Shown: positions 15,446-23,181, counted from the stretch's first letter. The stretch is DNA of 61,024 nt from an uncultured Planctomycetota bacterium (GCA_900696535.1 CAADGM010000167.1:1-61024); one strand, 5' to 3'. Notes: generated from the letters alone by a model not told the origin. Program-made: numbers and translations.

Positions 15446-17008
15446 CTAAGAAACTTGGCGGTCTTCGGTGCTTTGGCGGTCTTCGGGGATAATCCGCCAC
15501 TCCCAACCCGCACCGAACCCGCCCTTGACCGCCACGGCGCCAACCCGCCCCTTCGCGCGCTCAAGGGTTCGCTTCCGAATCCCCGCCCGCTCCGCGCGCT
15601 CAAAAAGTTCCCGGGCCGGCTGGGGGCCGTCGGCCAGCGCGTCGGCAAGCCACTCCGCGGCCCGCTCGGTCGCGCCGCCGTCGCCGCGGTCGGGGCCAAG
15701 GGCTTCGTCCGCCGACAGGGCTACTGGTTCGGGCTCCCACGCCAGCACCGGTTGGCCGCCCGCGCCCATCGCCTCGATCGAGTACGCCAGCCCCCCAAGG
15801 TCGGGGGCGAGATTGTTCTTGAGGGGAAGCATCAGCCGCCGGCGGGGGTCGTCGCGATCGCGGGTGACCGCCCACGCCGCGCGGGCAGCGGCGGCGAACG
15901 CAAGCGAGCCCATCGCGCGATAGATCGCCGGGCCCCCAGCCGACTTGTTCAAGTGCGTGACGGCCAACACCGCCACGCCGCACCGCGCGGCCAGAGCCCC
16001 AAGCGGCGCAAGCAGCGCTCGCACTTCGGCCGCTTTGTGCGAGTCAACGGCCCCGCCAAGGTAGGCAGTAACCGGGTCGATAATCACAAGCCTGCAATCG
16101 GGCACCGCACGAACCGCGTCTTCCAGCGCCGGCAGGTCTTCAGCAAGATTGAAGGGGCGCCCCGAGTCGCCGCCAGTGCCGCCGCCGGGATGGATCGCTT
16201 GCAGCATCGTGACCCGTGAAACGTCGGCCGCGGCCGCGTCCAGTCGCGGGCGGATCGTGTCGCCGGCGTCGTCCTCCGCCGACAGCAACACGACGCCCCC
16301 CGGCGGCCCGGCCTCGTGCGGCGCGTCGGGCCAGCCGGAGCCCGTGCTCACGCGCGCGGCCACGTCCAGAGACAGCAGAGATTTCCCAAGTCCGGGGTCG
16401 CCGGCAATGAGCGTGAGTTTCCCCAGCGCGATCCGCCCGGGCCACAACCAGCGGATCGGCTCAGGTGCCACGTCGGCCAGATTCAAGAGCACGGGCCCGC
16501 CGGCCGCGGGGGCGCCGTCAAGGCGAATGGCGTCCAGGTCGTCGCGGGCGCGCTTAACCAGCAGCTCGGCGCCGACGCCTTGCCGCACCGCCTGAATCAC
16601 GGCATGCGCGATCCCGAGCGCCTGCCGCGCCACGTACGCCCGGTGTACTTCGAGGGCGTACTCCGGAGCGCGGAGTCTCGACGGAACAGCAAGCACCAAG
16701 TCGGAGAGCGCCCGGTAATCAAGCTTGGTGGCCGGCTCTATCTCCCGTACCCTCTCCAGCAGCAACGTGGCATCGGGCATTTCGCCGCGGTCCGGGCGCG
16801 CCGACAGCGCCAACAGCGCGGCGTAGATTGCCGCGTGCTTCGGCGCGCTCAGCTCGGCGGCGCCGTCGGGCAGCAATTCCCGGGCTTGGTCCAGGGCGGC
16901 CCAATCCTGAAGGCACGCGCCGACAAGCGCGCGCTCCGCGTGCATCGCGTCCGGGGCCTTCACGGTCAGTGCGGCGTCGGCGCGGATCGACTTGAGCGCC
17001 GCCGTCAT
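15446..17008 (-). CDS. RepA/DnaB-like AAA ATPase (AAA_25) of the mini-element
   Basis: 520 aa. ATG 17008 overlaps the upstream HTH stop (ATGA). Residues about 18-160 ('AMHAERALVGACLQDW ... ARQALGIAHAVIQ') resemble the DnaB N-terminal helical domain. Residues about 175-420 form a RecA-like ATPase of the RepA/AAA_25 type with Walker A GDPGLGKS (203-210), 'VVLLSAEDD' (239-247), Walker B 'RLVIIDPVTAYLG' (about 306) and 'VLAVTHLNKS'. The last 90 residues look like a winged-helix tail ('LADGPQPARELFERAERAGI'). This is the likely replication helicase or initiator of the element. Related ATPases are found on plasmids, prophages and satellites. Confidence 0.9.
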   Translation of the reverse strand: MTAALKSIRADAALTVKAPDAMHAERALVGACLQDWAALDQARELLPDGAAELSAPKHAAIYAALLALSARPDRGEMPDATLLLERVREIEPATKLDYRALSDLVLAVPSRLRAPEYALEVHRAYVARQALGIAHAVIQAVRQGVGAELLVKRARDDLDAIRLDGAPAAGGPVLLNLADVAPEPIRWLWPGRIALGKLTLIAGDPGLGKSLLSLDVAARVSTGSGWPDAPHEAGPPGGVVLLSAEDDAGDTIRPRLDAAAADVSRVTMLQAIHPGGGTGGDSGRPFNLAEDLPALEDAVRAVPDCRLVIIDPVTAYLGGAVDSHKAAEVRALLAPLGALAARCGVAVLAVTHLNKSAGGPAIYRAMGSLAFAAAARAAWAVTRDRDDPRRRLMLPLKNNLAPDLGGLAYSIEAMGAGGQPVLAWEPEPVALSADEALGPDRGDGGATERAAEWLADALADGPQPARELFERAERAGIRKRTLERAKGRVGAVAVKGGFGAGWEWRIIPEDRQSTEDRQVS

Positions 17009-17226
17009 CGGGGGCCACCTTCCACGCGCTCCGCGAGCCAGCGCTCGAGCGCCGCGCGGGGATACAGCAGCACGCGCCCGAGCTTGACGTGGGGGATCGC
17101 GCCCCCAGCGGTCAGGCTCCAGAGCTTTCGGGGCGAAATTCCGAGCGCCGCGGCGGCTTCGCGCGGTCGAAGCGCGAGCCGGTCGGCGTCTGCGGCGGGG
17201 TTCGGGGCGGGGGTTCGACAGCTCAC
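17005..17226 (-). CDS. Excisionase-like MerR/HTH_17 DNA-binding protein
   Basis: 73 aa. 'LRPREAAAALGISPRKLWSL' followed by 'GAIPHVKLGRVLLYPR' is the helix-turn-helix plus wing of small excisionase/HTH_17 proteins. Its start overlaps the stop of the 68-aa ORF and its stop overlaps the ATPase start, so the three are one transcript. It probably directs excision by bending att DNA or regulates the integrase. These roles are inferred from family and location. Confidence 0.88.
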   Translation of the reverse strand: MSCRTPAPNPAADADRLALRPREAAAALGISPRKLWSLTAGGAIPHVKLGRVLLYPRAALERWLAERVEGGPR

Positions 17227-17429
17227 CGGGCACCCCCTTTACCGCTCCGGAGCCGCGGCGAGTCGGCGAAGACGAGTGCGATTCCGAGCCGCGCCAGCTC
17301 GGCGCGTGCCGCGGCTTCCCGCCGCGCGTCGCCGCGCTCGCGGGCGTGAAGCAACTCCACGACGGCATTCACCGCGGCGGCCGACCGCTCCCGTGTCCAG
17401 CCAGTTTCCGTTCTCAAGCAACACCTCAT
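17223..17429 (-). CDS. Small hypothetical protein of the mini-element (68 aa)
   Basis: It starts at ATG 17429 and overlaps the HTH gene by ATGA. The predicted protein is helical and Ala/Arg/Glu-rich ('VVELLHARERGDARREAAAR'), with a final 'ELARLGIALVFAD' that suggests a short coiled hairpin. I recognise no domain. Its place directly before the Xis-like gene, and the 4-nt coupling, are the main support that it is real. Confidence 0.6.
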   Translation of the reverse strand: MRCCLRTETGWTRERSAAAVNAVVELLHARERGDARREAAARAELARLGIALVFADSPRLRSGKGGAR

Positions 17430-17472
17430 TTCTCTTGTTCGGGCGCAACGCGCGCCTTCACAAGTACACCCG

Positions 17473-17576
17473 GTGTTGCGTTCGTGTTGCGTTCGGAAAA
17501 TCGTAAGTGCGGGCGGGCGCTAGACTTGATCGCCAAAAGTGTTGCGGAAACTGTTGCGTTTCGGGAAACGCAACAG
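17473..17576. promoter_or_regulatory. Iteron-like repeats and 24-nt palindrome, candidate origin or operator
   Basis: In the only sizeable gap between minus-strand genes of the element, GTGTTGCG occurs at 17473, 17484 and 17539, with CTGTTGCG at 17551 and an inverted CGCAACAG at 17569-17576. Start-to-start spacings are 11, 55 and 12 nt, close to whole helical turns. The last direct and the inverted copy form a palindrome, 17552-17575, with an 11-bp stem and two central G. It lies 9 nt past the stop of the 262-aa gene, so it may also stop transcription. An initiator-binding origin or a repressor operator are both possible. Confidence 0.6.
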
Positions 17577-17583
17577 GTTGTGC

Positions 17584-18372
17584 TCAATCTTCCCCGATCG
17601 CCTCGATCCCACGCCGGCCGGCACAATCGGCGGTGCGAAACCCCCGGGGTCGCGCTTGGCGGGCAGCGGCGCGCAGCCGTCGGTATTCGACGGAGCGCGT
17701 CAGCGCGGAACGGTCCACCCCTACGGCCGCGGCGATCCGCCGATCGGACCAAGCCGGGTTGTCCTTGAGCAACAGCAGCGCGTCGCCCAGCCAAGCGCGG
17801 CGCGGGCGTTTCGCAGGCGCAGCGGGCTGCGATTCGCGCACGGCCAGCAGCTCGAAGCGCGCCGCGTCCAGGTCCGCCAACGCCGCGGCGGCATGCTCAA
17901 GCGGTGCGTCGGCCACGATCGCGCGCAGGGCAAGAAACCCCGTCGGCTCCGGCAACGCACGGGCCACGGCATACGGCGCCGCAGCGCGCAGGGCCGCCCC
18001 GCGAACCTGGTTCGTGCGGCGCGCGGCCAGCGGGTCGCGCGGATCATCGAGCATCGGCGCGGCCGCAATCAACGCGTCGTCGAACGCATCCTGCGCCGCC
18101 CACAGCGCGGCCAGCGCGTCCGCCAGCTCGGCAACCGCGCGGCGCCGCGGGCAGTCCCGGTCAGCTTCTCGCAGCTCGGCCGGCAGTGCGGCGAGAAACT
18201 CTTCGCATTCGCGCGTTCGCGCGTCGTCGAGCGCGATGAGCCCGCGGCGATCGAGCGCGGCACGCACGCGCGATACCGCGCCGTTCGCCACGCGCGCGGC
18301 GCACGTGAAGTCAAGTGTTGCGCGCACGAGTGCGTCAATTGTGGGCGGGAGCGAGTCGGCAAGTGTTGACAT
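17584..18372 (-). CDS. Hypothetical element protein with C-terminal helix-turn-helix
   Basis: 262 aa. ATG 18372 is preceded by AAGGGACC. It is mostly Ala-rich helices ('LADSLPPTIDALVRATLDF', 'LEHAAAALADLDAARFELL'). Near residues 200-235, 'LKDNPAWSDRRIAAAVGVD' followed by 'RSALTRSVEYRRL' is a plausible helix-turn-helix. The frame is open back to 18564, but that stretch contains the terminator hairpin at 18511-18540 and looks non-coding, so I reject the longer start. It could bind the iteron-like repeats just downstream. Function unknown. Confidence 0.7.
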   Translation of the reverse strand: MSTLADSLPPTIDALVRATLDFTCAARVANGAVSRVRAALDRRGLIALDDARTRECEEFLAALPAELREADRDCPRRRAVAELADALAALWAAQDAFDDALIAAAPMLDDPRDPLAARRTNQVRGAALRAAAPYAVARALPEPTGFLALRAIVADAPLEHAAAALADLDAARFELLAVRESQPAAPAKRPRRAWLGDALLLLKDNPAWSDRRIAAAVGVDRSALTRSVEYRRLRAAARQARPRGFRTADCAGRRGIEAIGED

Positions 18373-18500
18373 TGTGGTCCCTTCTAGCCGGCGTCCGGGC
18401 GGCGCCAGCGGGAAGGGGCCGCCGCACGCCGCGCCGGATCGCGGGCCGTCGCCCGCCGCCGACGTTGCGACTGTACCATTCACGCCGCCGCAAGGCAACA

Positions 18501-18540
18501 CAAAACAAAAGCGCCGCTCCGGGGCACCCCGAAGCAGCGC
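18501..18540 (-). terminator. Rho-independent terminator after the ERCC4 nuclease gene
   Basis: Read on the minus strand, a 14-bp stem (two G-U pairs) spans 18540-18511 with a 2-nt loop, followed by TTTTGTTTTG (18510-18501). It lies 24 nt past the nuclease stop and separates it from the HTH-tailed gene. Confidence 0.85.
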
Positions 18541-18563
18541 CTTTGCGTGCCACTCTTGCGTCA

Positions 18564-19022
18564 TTATACCAGCAGCGCCCGGGCCGCGCTGTAGCGTTCA
18601 TAGATCGCGCGGGCGGCTTGGAACAAGTAGCGTTCGGCCCACCGCGCGGCGGCGTCGGCGTCGCCCGCAAAGACGAAGGGGCAATACCGCGCTTGCCAAC
18701 TTGCAATCGAGCCGAGCACGTGCGACGGGGCGAGCTTGCCCGGCCAGCCGCCGCGCTCCAGCTCGGCGAGCGTGGCCTCGACGACTACGGCGCGAAAGCG
18801 GTACGCCCGCAGGCGCACCAGCTCGGCCACGAAGCGTTCTCGCCCGCGGCCGCAGCACGCCACCAAGTCGCCCAACGATTTCCGCTCCAGCGCCACCAGC
18901 GTTTCCAGCCCGCGGACCGAGTAATCCCCCGTCGCGAGCGTGCCCCGCTCGGCCGGTAGGTGCGCGAAACGCCACGCCGTTTTTTCCCGCGTGTCGACGA
19001 TCGCTACGGGCTTCAGCCGCAA
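18564..19022 (-). CDS. ERCC4-domain nuclease of the mini-element
   Basis: 152 aa from TTG 19022, with AAAGGGG 8 nt upstream. This is a stand-alone XPF/ERCC4 nuclease domain. 'VDTREK' (residues 9-14), GDYS (32-35), ERK (46-48) and Asp52 in 'ERKSLGDLVACCGRGRERF' give the family's GD...ERKxxxD metal site. No helix-hairpin-helix domain follows, unlike full XPF. Similar short ERCC4 proteins are found in phages and plasmids, where they are thought to process branched replication or recombination intermediates. It is the first gene of the minus-strand set and has its own terminator. Confidence 0.88.
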   Translation of the reverse strand: MRLKPVAIVDTREKTAWRFAHLPAERGTLATGDYSVRGLETLVALERKSLGDLVACCGRGRERFVAELVRLRAYRFRAVVVEATLAELERGGWPGKLAPSHVLGSIASWQARYCPFVFAGDADAAARWAERYLFQAARAIYERYSAARALLV

Positions 19023-19155
19023 AAAAGGCCCCTTTTTAGGTGTTTAGTTGCGCGCACAGGGCAGGTCGGCCCAAGCGTGCCAGTCCCCACACTTGGCCCC
19101 CTTGGCCCCCTTCGGTGGCTTTGGCCCCCTTCGAGAGTCGCTTGACGGCCGCACG

Positions 19156-19368
19156 TCACGGCTTCCCCCCTTCGGCGGCCCGCACCAAGGCCAGCACACC
19201 CGCCCGGATCAGCGGGGGCAGGGTCGGCCACGCGGCGACCAGCTCGGCCAAGTCATGGTCCGTTACCGCTTCCGGTGCGCCGAGTGTGCCGGATTCTGTG
19301 CCGCGCGATTCTGGAAAACCGGGATTTCCCGAAGGAATCTGAAGGGGTTCGAGTCCTGTAACGCCCAT
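19156..19368 (-). CDS. Orphan C-terminal exon-like segment of the integrase (joined in frame only in the circular element)
   Basis: 70-codon open frame beginning in attR with the same eight residues (MGVTGLEP) that the integrase reads at attL. The frame and phase in the 24-bp core are identical, so excision would fuse integrase residues 1-421 to this segment. Its end, 'LAELVAAWPTLPPLIRAGVL', is a helical, conserved-looking motif rather than random sequence. In the integrated state there is no ribosome binding site before its ATG 19368, so it is probably not translated by itself. I annotate it as the alternative integrase tail. Confidence 0.6.
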   Translation of the reverse strand: MGVTGLEPLQIPSGNPGFPESRGTESGTLGAPEAVTDHDLAELVAAWPTLPPLIRAGVLALVRAAEGGKP

Positions 19369-19369
19369 C
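19346..19369. repeat. attR, right 24-bp direct repeat
   Basis: A perfect copy of 14069-14092. Only the T-arm and acceptor part of tRNA-Val are present here. Chromosomal sequence resumes with GGGGTTTCC, the original tRNA 3' flank. Confidence 0.93.
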
Positions 19370-19411
19370 GGGGTTTCCGCTTCGTGGGCGTTTGTCGATG
19401 CACTCGGGCGG

Positions 19412-20734
19412 CTACTTTCCCGCCGCCAGTTCGCGCAGGTACGCGCTCAGCACGGCGCGCCGCGTGGCCCGCGTCTTGGCGGCGCCACTCTCGCCGACCG
19501 TGTCCATCGTCTCCCCCTTGCTGAACAGCGAGCCGTACGAGAACAGGCACAGGTTTCCGGTCTTCTCGACGGCCGTCGCGAGCTGCGCGCGAACCGCGGC
19601 GGCGGCGTCCTCCGGTGTCTTGCCCGGGTGGCGGCCGAACCACGCCCCCGGTACGACGACGGCCTTCGCCTCGCCCTCCAGCCACGGATCGATGCGGCGG
19701 CCGAACTCCTCGGGGTCGTCCGTGTAATTCATGAGGAAGAGCACGTCGATGATGCCCCGGTCCATCCACGCCCGTGCGTCCTGGAAGTGCGCTCGCGCCC
19801 GCTCGCGCACCGAGCCGGCGGCGGCCGAAAGCGGCGCCTGCGGCCGCGTCCGGCGGAGCATGGCGTGGATCTCGGCTACGAGTTGCGTGACCTGCTGGGT
19901 CCGCCACTGGTTCCAGGCCTCCTTGTCGTCCTGTGGCGCCTTGCCGGTCGCCAGGCGATAGGCCCGCAGGGTCTCATCGTCGTAGGGGTAATCGAGCCCG
20001 GAGCCGCGGGGTGTGGCGGGCGGCTCGTTGGGGAAGCGGATGTAGTCGAGGTGCAGCCCGTCGATGCTGTAGTTGCGGGCCAGCTCCTCGAACACGCCGA
20101 CCAGGTAGAGCCGCACGTCGTCGCGACACGGGTTGAGGCTGACGTAGAAGTCAGACAGGGCCTGACGCTCGCCGTTCTGGTCATACCAGAACCACTGCGG
20201 ACGCTTATTGTAGAGCTGCTCGGGGTTGGCCGGCGGCTTCGTGCCGCGCCATGCGGGCATGACGTTCACCCACGCGTGCAGGTCGAGTTGTCGCGCGTGG
20301 GCTTCTTCGATCGCCAGCGCCAGCGGATCCCAGCCCGGGTCCTGGCCCCCGAGTTCGTCGGCCCACGGCTCGAAGCTGGACCTGTAGAACGCCGTTCCGT
20401 TGCCGCGAACCTGGAAGAGCACGGTGTTGAAGCCGAGCGCGGCGCAATTGTCCATGATGCGGGTCACGTCTTCCGGCGCGCGATAGTCGCCGCGGGTGAC
20501 CCAAACGGCGCGCATGGGCTCACGAATGCGCGGGCTGGTGGCGCAGCCGGCCAGCGCGAGCAGGCTTGTGCAGAGCAAGAGAGACAATAGCGAAGAGCGA
20601 AGAGCGAAGAGCGAGAGGCGAAGTCCCATCGGCATCGGTAATGACGCGCGCAACGGGCGATGAGCGGCGCGCAGCTTGGGGCGCGGGTGAGCGACGAGCG
20701 GAGAGCCGGTATCGACGGGTGTTGGCTGTGTCAT
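19412..20734 (-). CDS. Glycosyl hydrolase-like 10 (GHL10/DUF187) family lipoprotein
   Basis: Exported putative glycosidase with a (beta/alpha)8 barrel. 'MRAVWVTRGDYRAPEDVTRI' opens the domain, and 'CAALGFNTVLFQVRGNG', 'HAWVNVMPAW', 'SIDGLHLDYIRFP' and 'FLMNYTDDPEEF' are typical of the family. Acidic candidates lie in DGLHLDYIRFP. A hydrophobic stretch ending LALAGC is a lipoprotein signal. Start choice is open: ATG 20734 has GAGG about 12 nt upstream, but ATG 20635 (or 20629) would give a normal-length lipoprotein signal without a Shine-Dalgarno. The DNA encoding the signal contains a CGAAGAG tandem repeat. The likely substrate is a cell-wall or surface polysaccharide. The symporter gene lies 55 bp upstream on the same strand. 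Confidence 0.85.
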   Translation of the reverse strand: MTQPTPVDTGSPLVAHPRPKLRAAHRPLRASLPMPMGLRLSLFALRSSLLSLLLCTSLLALAGCATSPRIREPMRAVWVTRGDYRAPEDVTRIMDNCAALGFNTVLFQVRGNGTAFYRSSFEPWADELGGQDPGWDPLALAIEEAHARQLDLHAWVNVMPAWRGTKPPANPEQLYNKRPQWFWYDQNGERQALSDFYVSLNPCRDDVRLYLVGVFEELARNYSIDGLHLDYIRFPNEPPATPRGSGLDYPYDDETLRAYRLATGKAPQDDKEAWNQWRTQQVTQLVAEIHAMLRRTRPQAPLSAAAGSVRERARAHFQDARAWMDRGIIDVLFLMNYTDDPEEFGRRIDPWLEGEAKAVVVPGAWFGRHPGKTPEDAAAAVRAQLATAVEKTGNLCLFSYGSLFSKGETMDTVGESGAAKTRATRRAVLSAYLRELAAGK

Positions 20735-20789
20735 GCTTCGACCTCGTTCAGTTGCGGCGACCTCGTGGTGAGGCGCGGCGTCCAGGTGG

Positions 20790-22589
20790 TCAGGCTCGGC
20801 GGCGTGCCAGCAGGTAGCCCCAGGTGACGGCGACGACGCTGCCCAGCGGGGCGTACCAGGGCCAGGCAACGGTCAGCGGCTTCGCGGGATTGTCGGGATT
20901 CGGCGCGTACACGTACCAGTTGATGAGCAGCATCCCCACGACGCCCAGAATGACGAGCAGGAATTGCAGCCATGCGGGGACGACGCGCCGGCCCGCGTCG
21001 GGGCCGACGGGGACGAATTGCCAGGCGAGCCACGCGAGCGGGAACACCACGGCGAAGATGCCGCACACCCAGTGAGAGGCCGGATTGTGCCAGGCCAGTG
21101 CGTAGACCCATAGCACTGAGAGCGGCGCGGACCACATGTACCCGCGGCCGTCCACCTTGAACGGCAGGAACGCCAGCGCGAAGCAGGCCAGCAGGGCGCC
21201 GCCCGCGTAGCCCGCGGCGGCCAGAGCCAGTTGCAGGATGGAGGGTTCCTTGTCGGCGATGTAGTCGGTCAGGTAGGCGAGGTAGCACAAGACCACGCCC
21301 CAGAAGAGCACCAGTCCGCGGCTGAGCACCAGGTTGAGCCTGTGCTCCGCCGGCGAGTGAAGCTGGGCCTCGACCGCCTCGTCCGAGCCGAGCCGTGCGG
21401 CGAGGGCTTTCCGTCGGAGCGGCCCGTAGAACGCGCCCATGACGGTCTGGCTCAGCGCGGTGAGCACGCCCATGACGGTCGAGATGGCCGCGGCCAGGGC
21501 CCCGGCCATGACCAGGCCCTTGAGGCCGACGGGGATCACCTGGCAGATGAAGATGGGGAAGATGCGGTCGCCCTTCTTCTCGTAGAGATCGAGGGCCTCG
21601 CCGCTGAGCGGGTGGGCCTGGTAGTAGGCGAACAGCCCCACGCCGACGAGCATGACCGTGGCGGTCACGACCTGGCCGAAGGCGCTGCCGATGATCGCCT
21701 TGCGGGCCTGCTTCTCGTCGCGGCAGGTGAACATGCCCTGTACGAGGAGCTGATCGGTCCCGTAGGAGAAGAGCCCGCCCCACGTCGCGGCGATGACCGC
21801 GGTCCAGATTGTGAAGTCCTTGAAGGGGCTGGGGCTGAAGTCGAAGAAGGTGAATTTGCCCCAGGGACCGGACTCCTTGGCCTGCCACCCAACGCGGAAC
21901 ATCTCGGCCAGGCCGCCCTCCAGGTTCCACGCGGCCACGCCAAGCGCCACGAGGGCGCCAACCAGGAACGTGAGGAAGAGCGTGAGGTTGGTCCAGATGA
22001 CGGTCGTGATGCCGCCGAAGAGCGCCCAGCCGATGGCGATGACACCCAGGATGATCATGGCCCAGGCGAGGTCGCTGAGGCCCAGGTGCGTGGTGAGCCA
22101 GTGAATCTGGTCGCCCAGCAGGACGATCATGATGTGGCCGGTGAGGTAGATGCGGGCCGACTGGGCCAGCATCGCCCCGAGCACGAACAGCGCGCTGGTC
22201 ATCGTTCGCACGCGCTGACCGAGCTGGTTGCCCATGTAGTCGTACGGGCTGTAGATCTCGCGGCGGTAGTACTGCGGCACGAGCAGGTAGCCGACGATGA
22301 TGCGGGCGAAGAGCGATCCCATCACCCCGAGCTGGAGGTAGGTGAAGTTACCGCCGTCCTTGAAGACGACGAACGGTACGCCGATGAAGGTCACGGCGCT
22401 GATCTCGGTGGCGATGATGGAGCCGCTGACGGCGTACCAGGGGAGCTTGCGGCCGCCGAGGAAGAAGTCGCGCATCGTGGCCTGCTTGCCGGCCAGGCTG
22501 GTCCCCAGCAGCGTGGTAAAGAGCAGGAAGGCGACCACGACGCCCCAATCGATCCAGGTGAACTGCGAGCTGAGCGAAGCTAACAGCAC
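20790..22589 (-). CDS. Sodium:solute symporter (SSS family)
   Basis: 599 aa with about 13-14 hydrophobic helices. 'FFLGGRKLPWYAVSGSIIATEIS' marks the first SSS repeat, and 'MTSALFVLGAMLAQSARIYL' and 'GTDQLLVQGMFTCRDEKQAR' are typical of SGLT-like members. Sodium-coupled uptake of a sugar or similar solute is expected. The genes around it (GHL10 hydrolase downstream, murQ upstream, both on the minus strand) make an amino sugar or muropeptide-derived sugar a reasonable guess, not a demonstrated one. Confidence 0.9.
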   Translation of the reverse strand: MLLASLSSQFTWIDWGVVVAFLLFTTLLGTSLAGKQATMRDFFLGGRKLPWYAVSGSIIATEISAVTFIGVPFVVFKDGGNFTYLQLGVMGSLFARIIVGYLLVPQYYRREIYSPYDYMGNQLGQRVRTMTSALFVLGAMLAQSARIYLTGHIMIVLLGDQIHWLTTHLGLSDLAWAMIILGVIAIGWALFGGITTVIWTNLTLFLTFLVGALVALGVAAWNLEGGLAEMFRVGWQAKESGPWGKFTFFDFSPSPFKDFTIWTAVIAATWGGLFSYGTDQLLVQGMFTCRDEKQARKAIIGSAFGQVVTATVMLVGVGLFAYYQAHPLSGEALDLYEKKGDRIFPIFICQVIPVGLKGLVMAGALAAAISTVMGVLTALSQTVMGAFYGPLRRKALAARLGSDEAVEAQLHSPAEHRLNLVLSRGLVLFWGVVLCYLAYLTDYIADKEPSILQLALAAAGYAGGALLACFALAFLPFKVDGRGYMWSAPLSVLWVYALAWHNPASHWVCGIFAVVFPLAWLAWQFVPVGPDAGRRVVPAWLQFLLVILGVVGMLLINWYVYAPNPDNPAKPLTVAWPWYAPLGSVVAVTWGYLLARRRA

Positions 22590-23181
22590 GGCGGGGCTCC
22601 GATAGGGACTCGGGAGTGCGTTGTGCCGATCGGACGCCCGCGCCGGCCTCGCGCGAACCGGCGCGCGTGGCGCTGTACGGGGGTGCGGGTGTGTGCCTGA
22701 GCGGGGGGGCGCGTGTACGCTTCCGCGATCGCAGAGGTGTGTGCCTGTGGTGGTGTGTGCATGTGCATGTGCGAGTGTGAGCGTGTCCGCGGGCGCGCGG
22801 GTGAATGGGGGTTCGCGGCTGTGGTCGCTACGTCGCGAACTTGCACGCGTGAACTCCCGGTCATGCGCTGCCCACTACGCCCGTGGCCTCGCTTCGCGAG
22901 TCACACTTGCGGCCAGCGCGGGCCTCGCGCCTGAGGGAGCGAAAGGATCGCGGCGCTGCCTGTGGTTGTAGCCCTGCCTGTGATCGCGACCCTCCCTTAG
23001 CCCCTCCCTGGATGGGAGGGGGGCAACGGGCGACCCCTTGAGAAGGGAGGGAGAACTCAGGGATCGCTCCTCGTTTCTTTGTCCCTTCACGCCTGGACTC
23101 CTCCACCCCCTCGTTCCTCAGCTCCTCGACTCCCTCGCTCCTCCGGCTCCTCCTCCGCCCCTTCGTGCTTCCGTGCCTACC
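22590..23181. other. Intergenic region with low-complexity and repeat sequence
   Basis: 590 bp without a supported gene. At about 22735-22795 there is a GT-rich run of alternating TGTG/CATG character. At 22991-23026 there is a hairpin-forming C/G-rich repeat, and 23090-23165 is strongly pyrimidine-rich (CTCCT repeats). The promoter of the symporter should lie near 22600, but I cannot place it. Confidence 0.5.
22991..23026. repeat. Dispersed repeat copy A (CCCCTCCC...GGGAGGGG hairpin)
   Basis: The sequence CCTCCCTTAGCCCCTCCC is followed by a short loop and GGGAGGGG. The stem is 23001-23008 with 23014-23021. A related copy lies at 28239-28270, with the same TAGCCCCTCCC core. Both are intergenic. 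Confidence 0.6.

Larger units (their letters stand above)
14069..19369. mobile_element. 5.3-kb integrated mini-element in tRNA-Val (integrase, RepA-like ATPase, Xis-like HTH, ERCC4 nuclease)
   Basis: The element is bounded by a perfect 24-bp direct repeat (14069-14092 and 19346-19369) that duplicates the 3' end of tRNA-Val and the next two bases. All recognisable genes run on the minus strand toward the tRNA: an ERCC4 nuclease, a HTH-tailed protein, a 68-aa ORF, an Xis-like HTH, a RepA/DnaB-like ATPase and a tyrosine integrase. No capsid, terminase, relaxase, conjugation or resistance gene is present. This suits a phage-satellite-like or integrative-plasmid element that depends on another element for transfer. 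The iteron/palindrome region at 17473-17576 could be an origin. Confidence 0.9.

Noticed and set aside
17584-18564. Longer start (18564, TAATG overlap) for the HTH-tailed element gene
   Set aside because: The extra 64 codons include the intrinsic terminator of the nuclease gene and lack protein-like character; ATG 18372 has a ribosome site.
17507-19039. 510-aa plus-strand frame across the mini-element
   Set aside because: Ser/Arg/Ala-rich shadow opposite the ERCC4 and HTH-tailed genes, and it crosses their terminator hairpin.
22735-22795. GT-rich tract as a possible regulatory Z-DNA or microsatellite
   Set aside because: Irregular, no clear unit and no adjacent gene start; reported only as low-complexity sequence.
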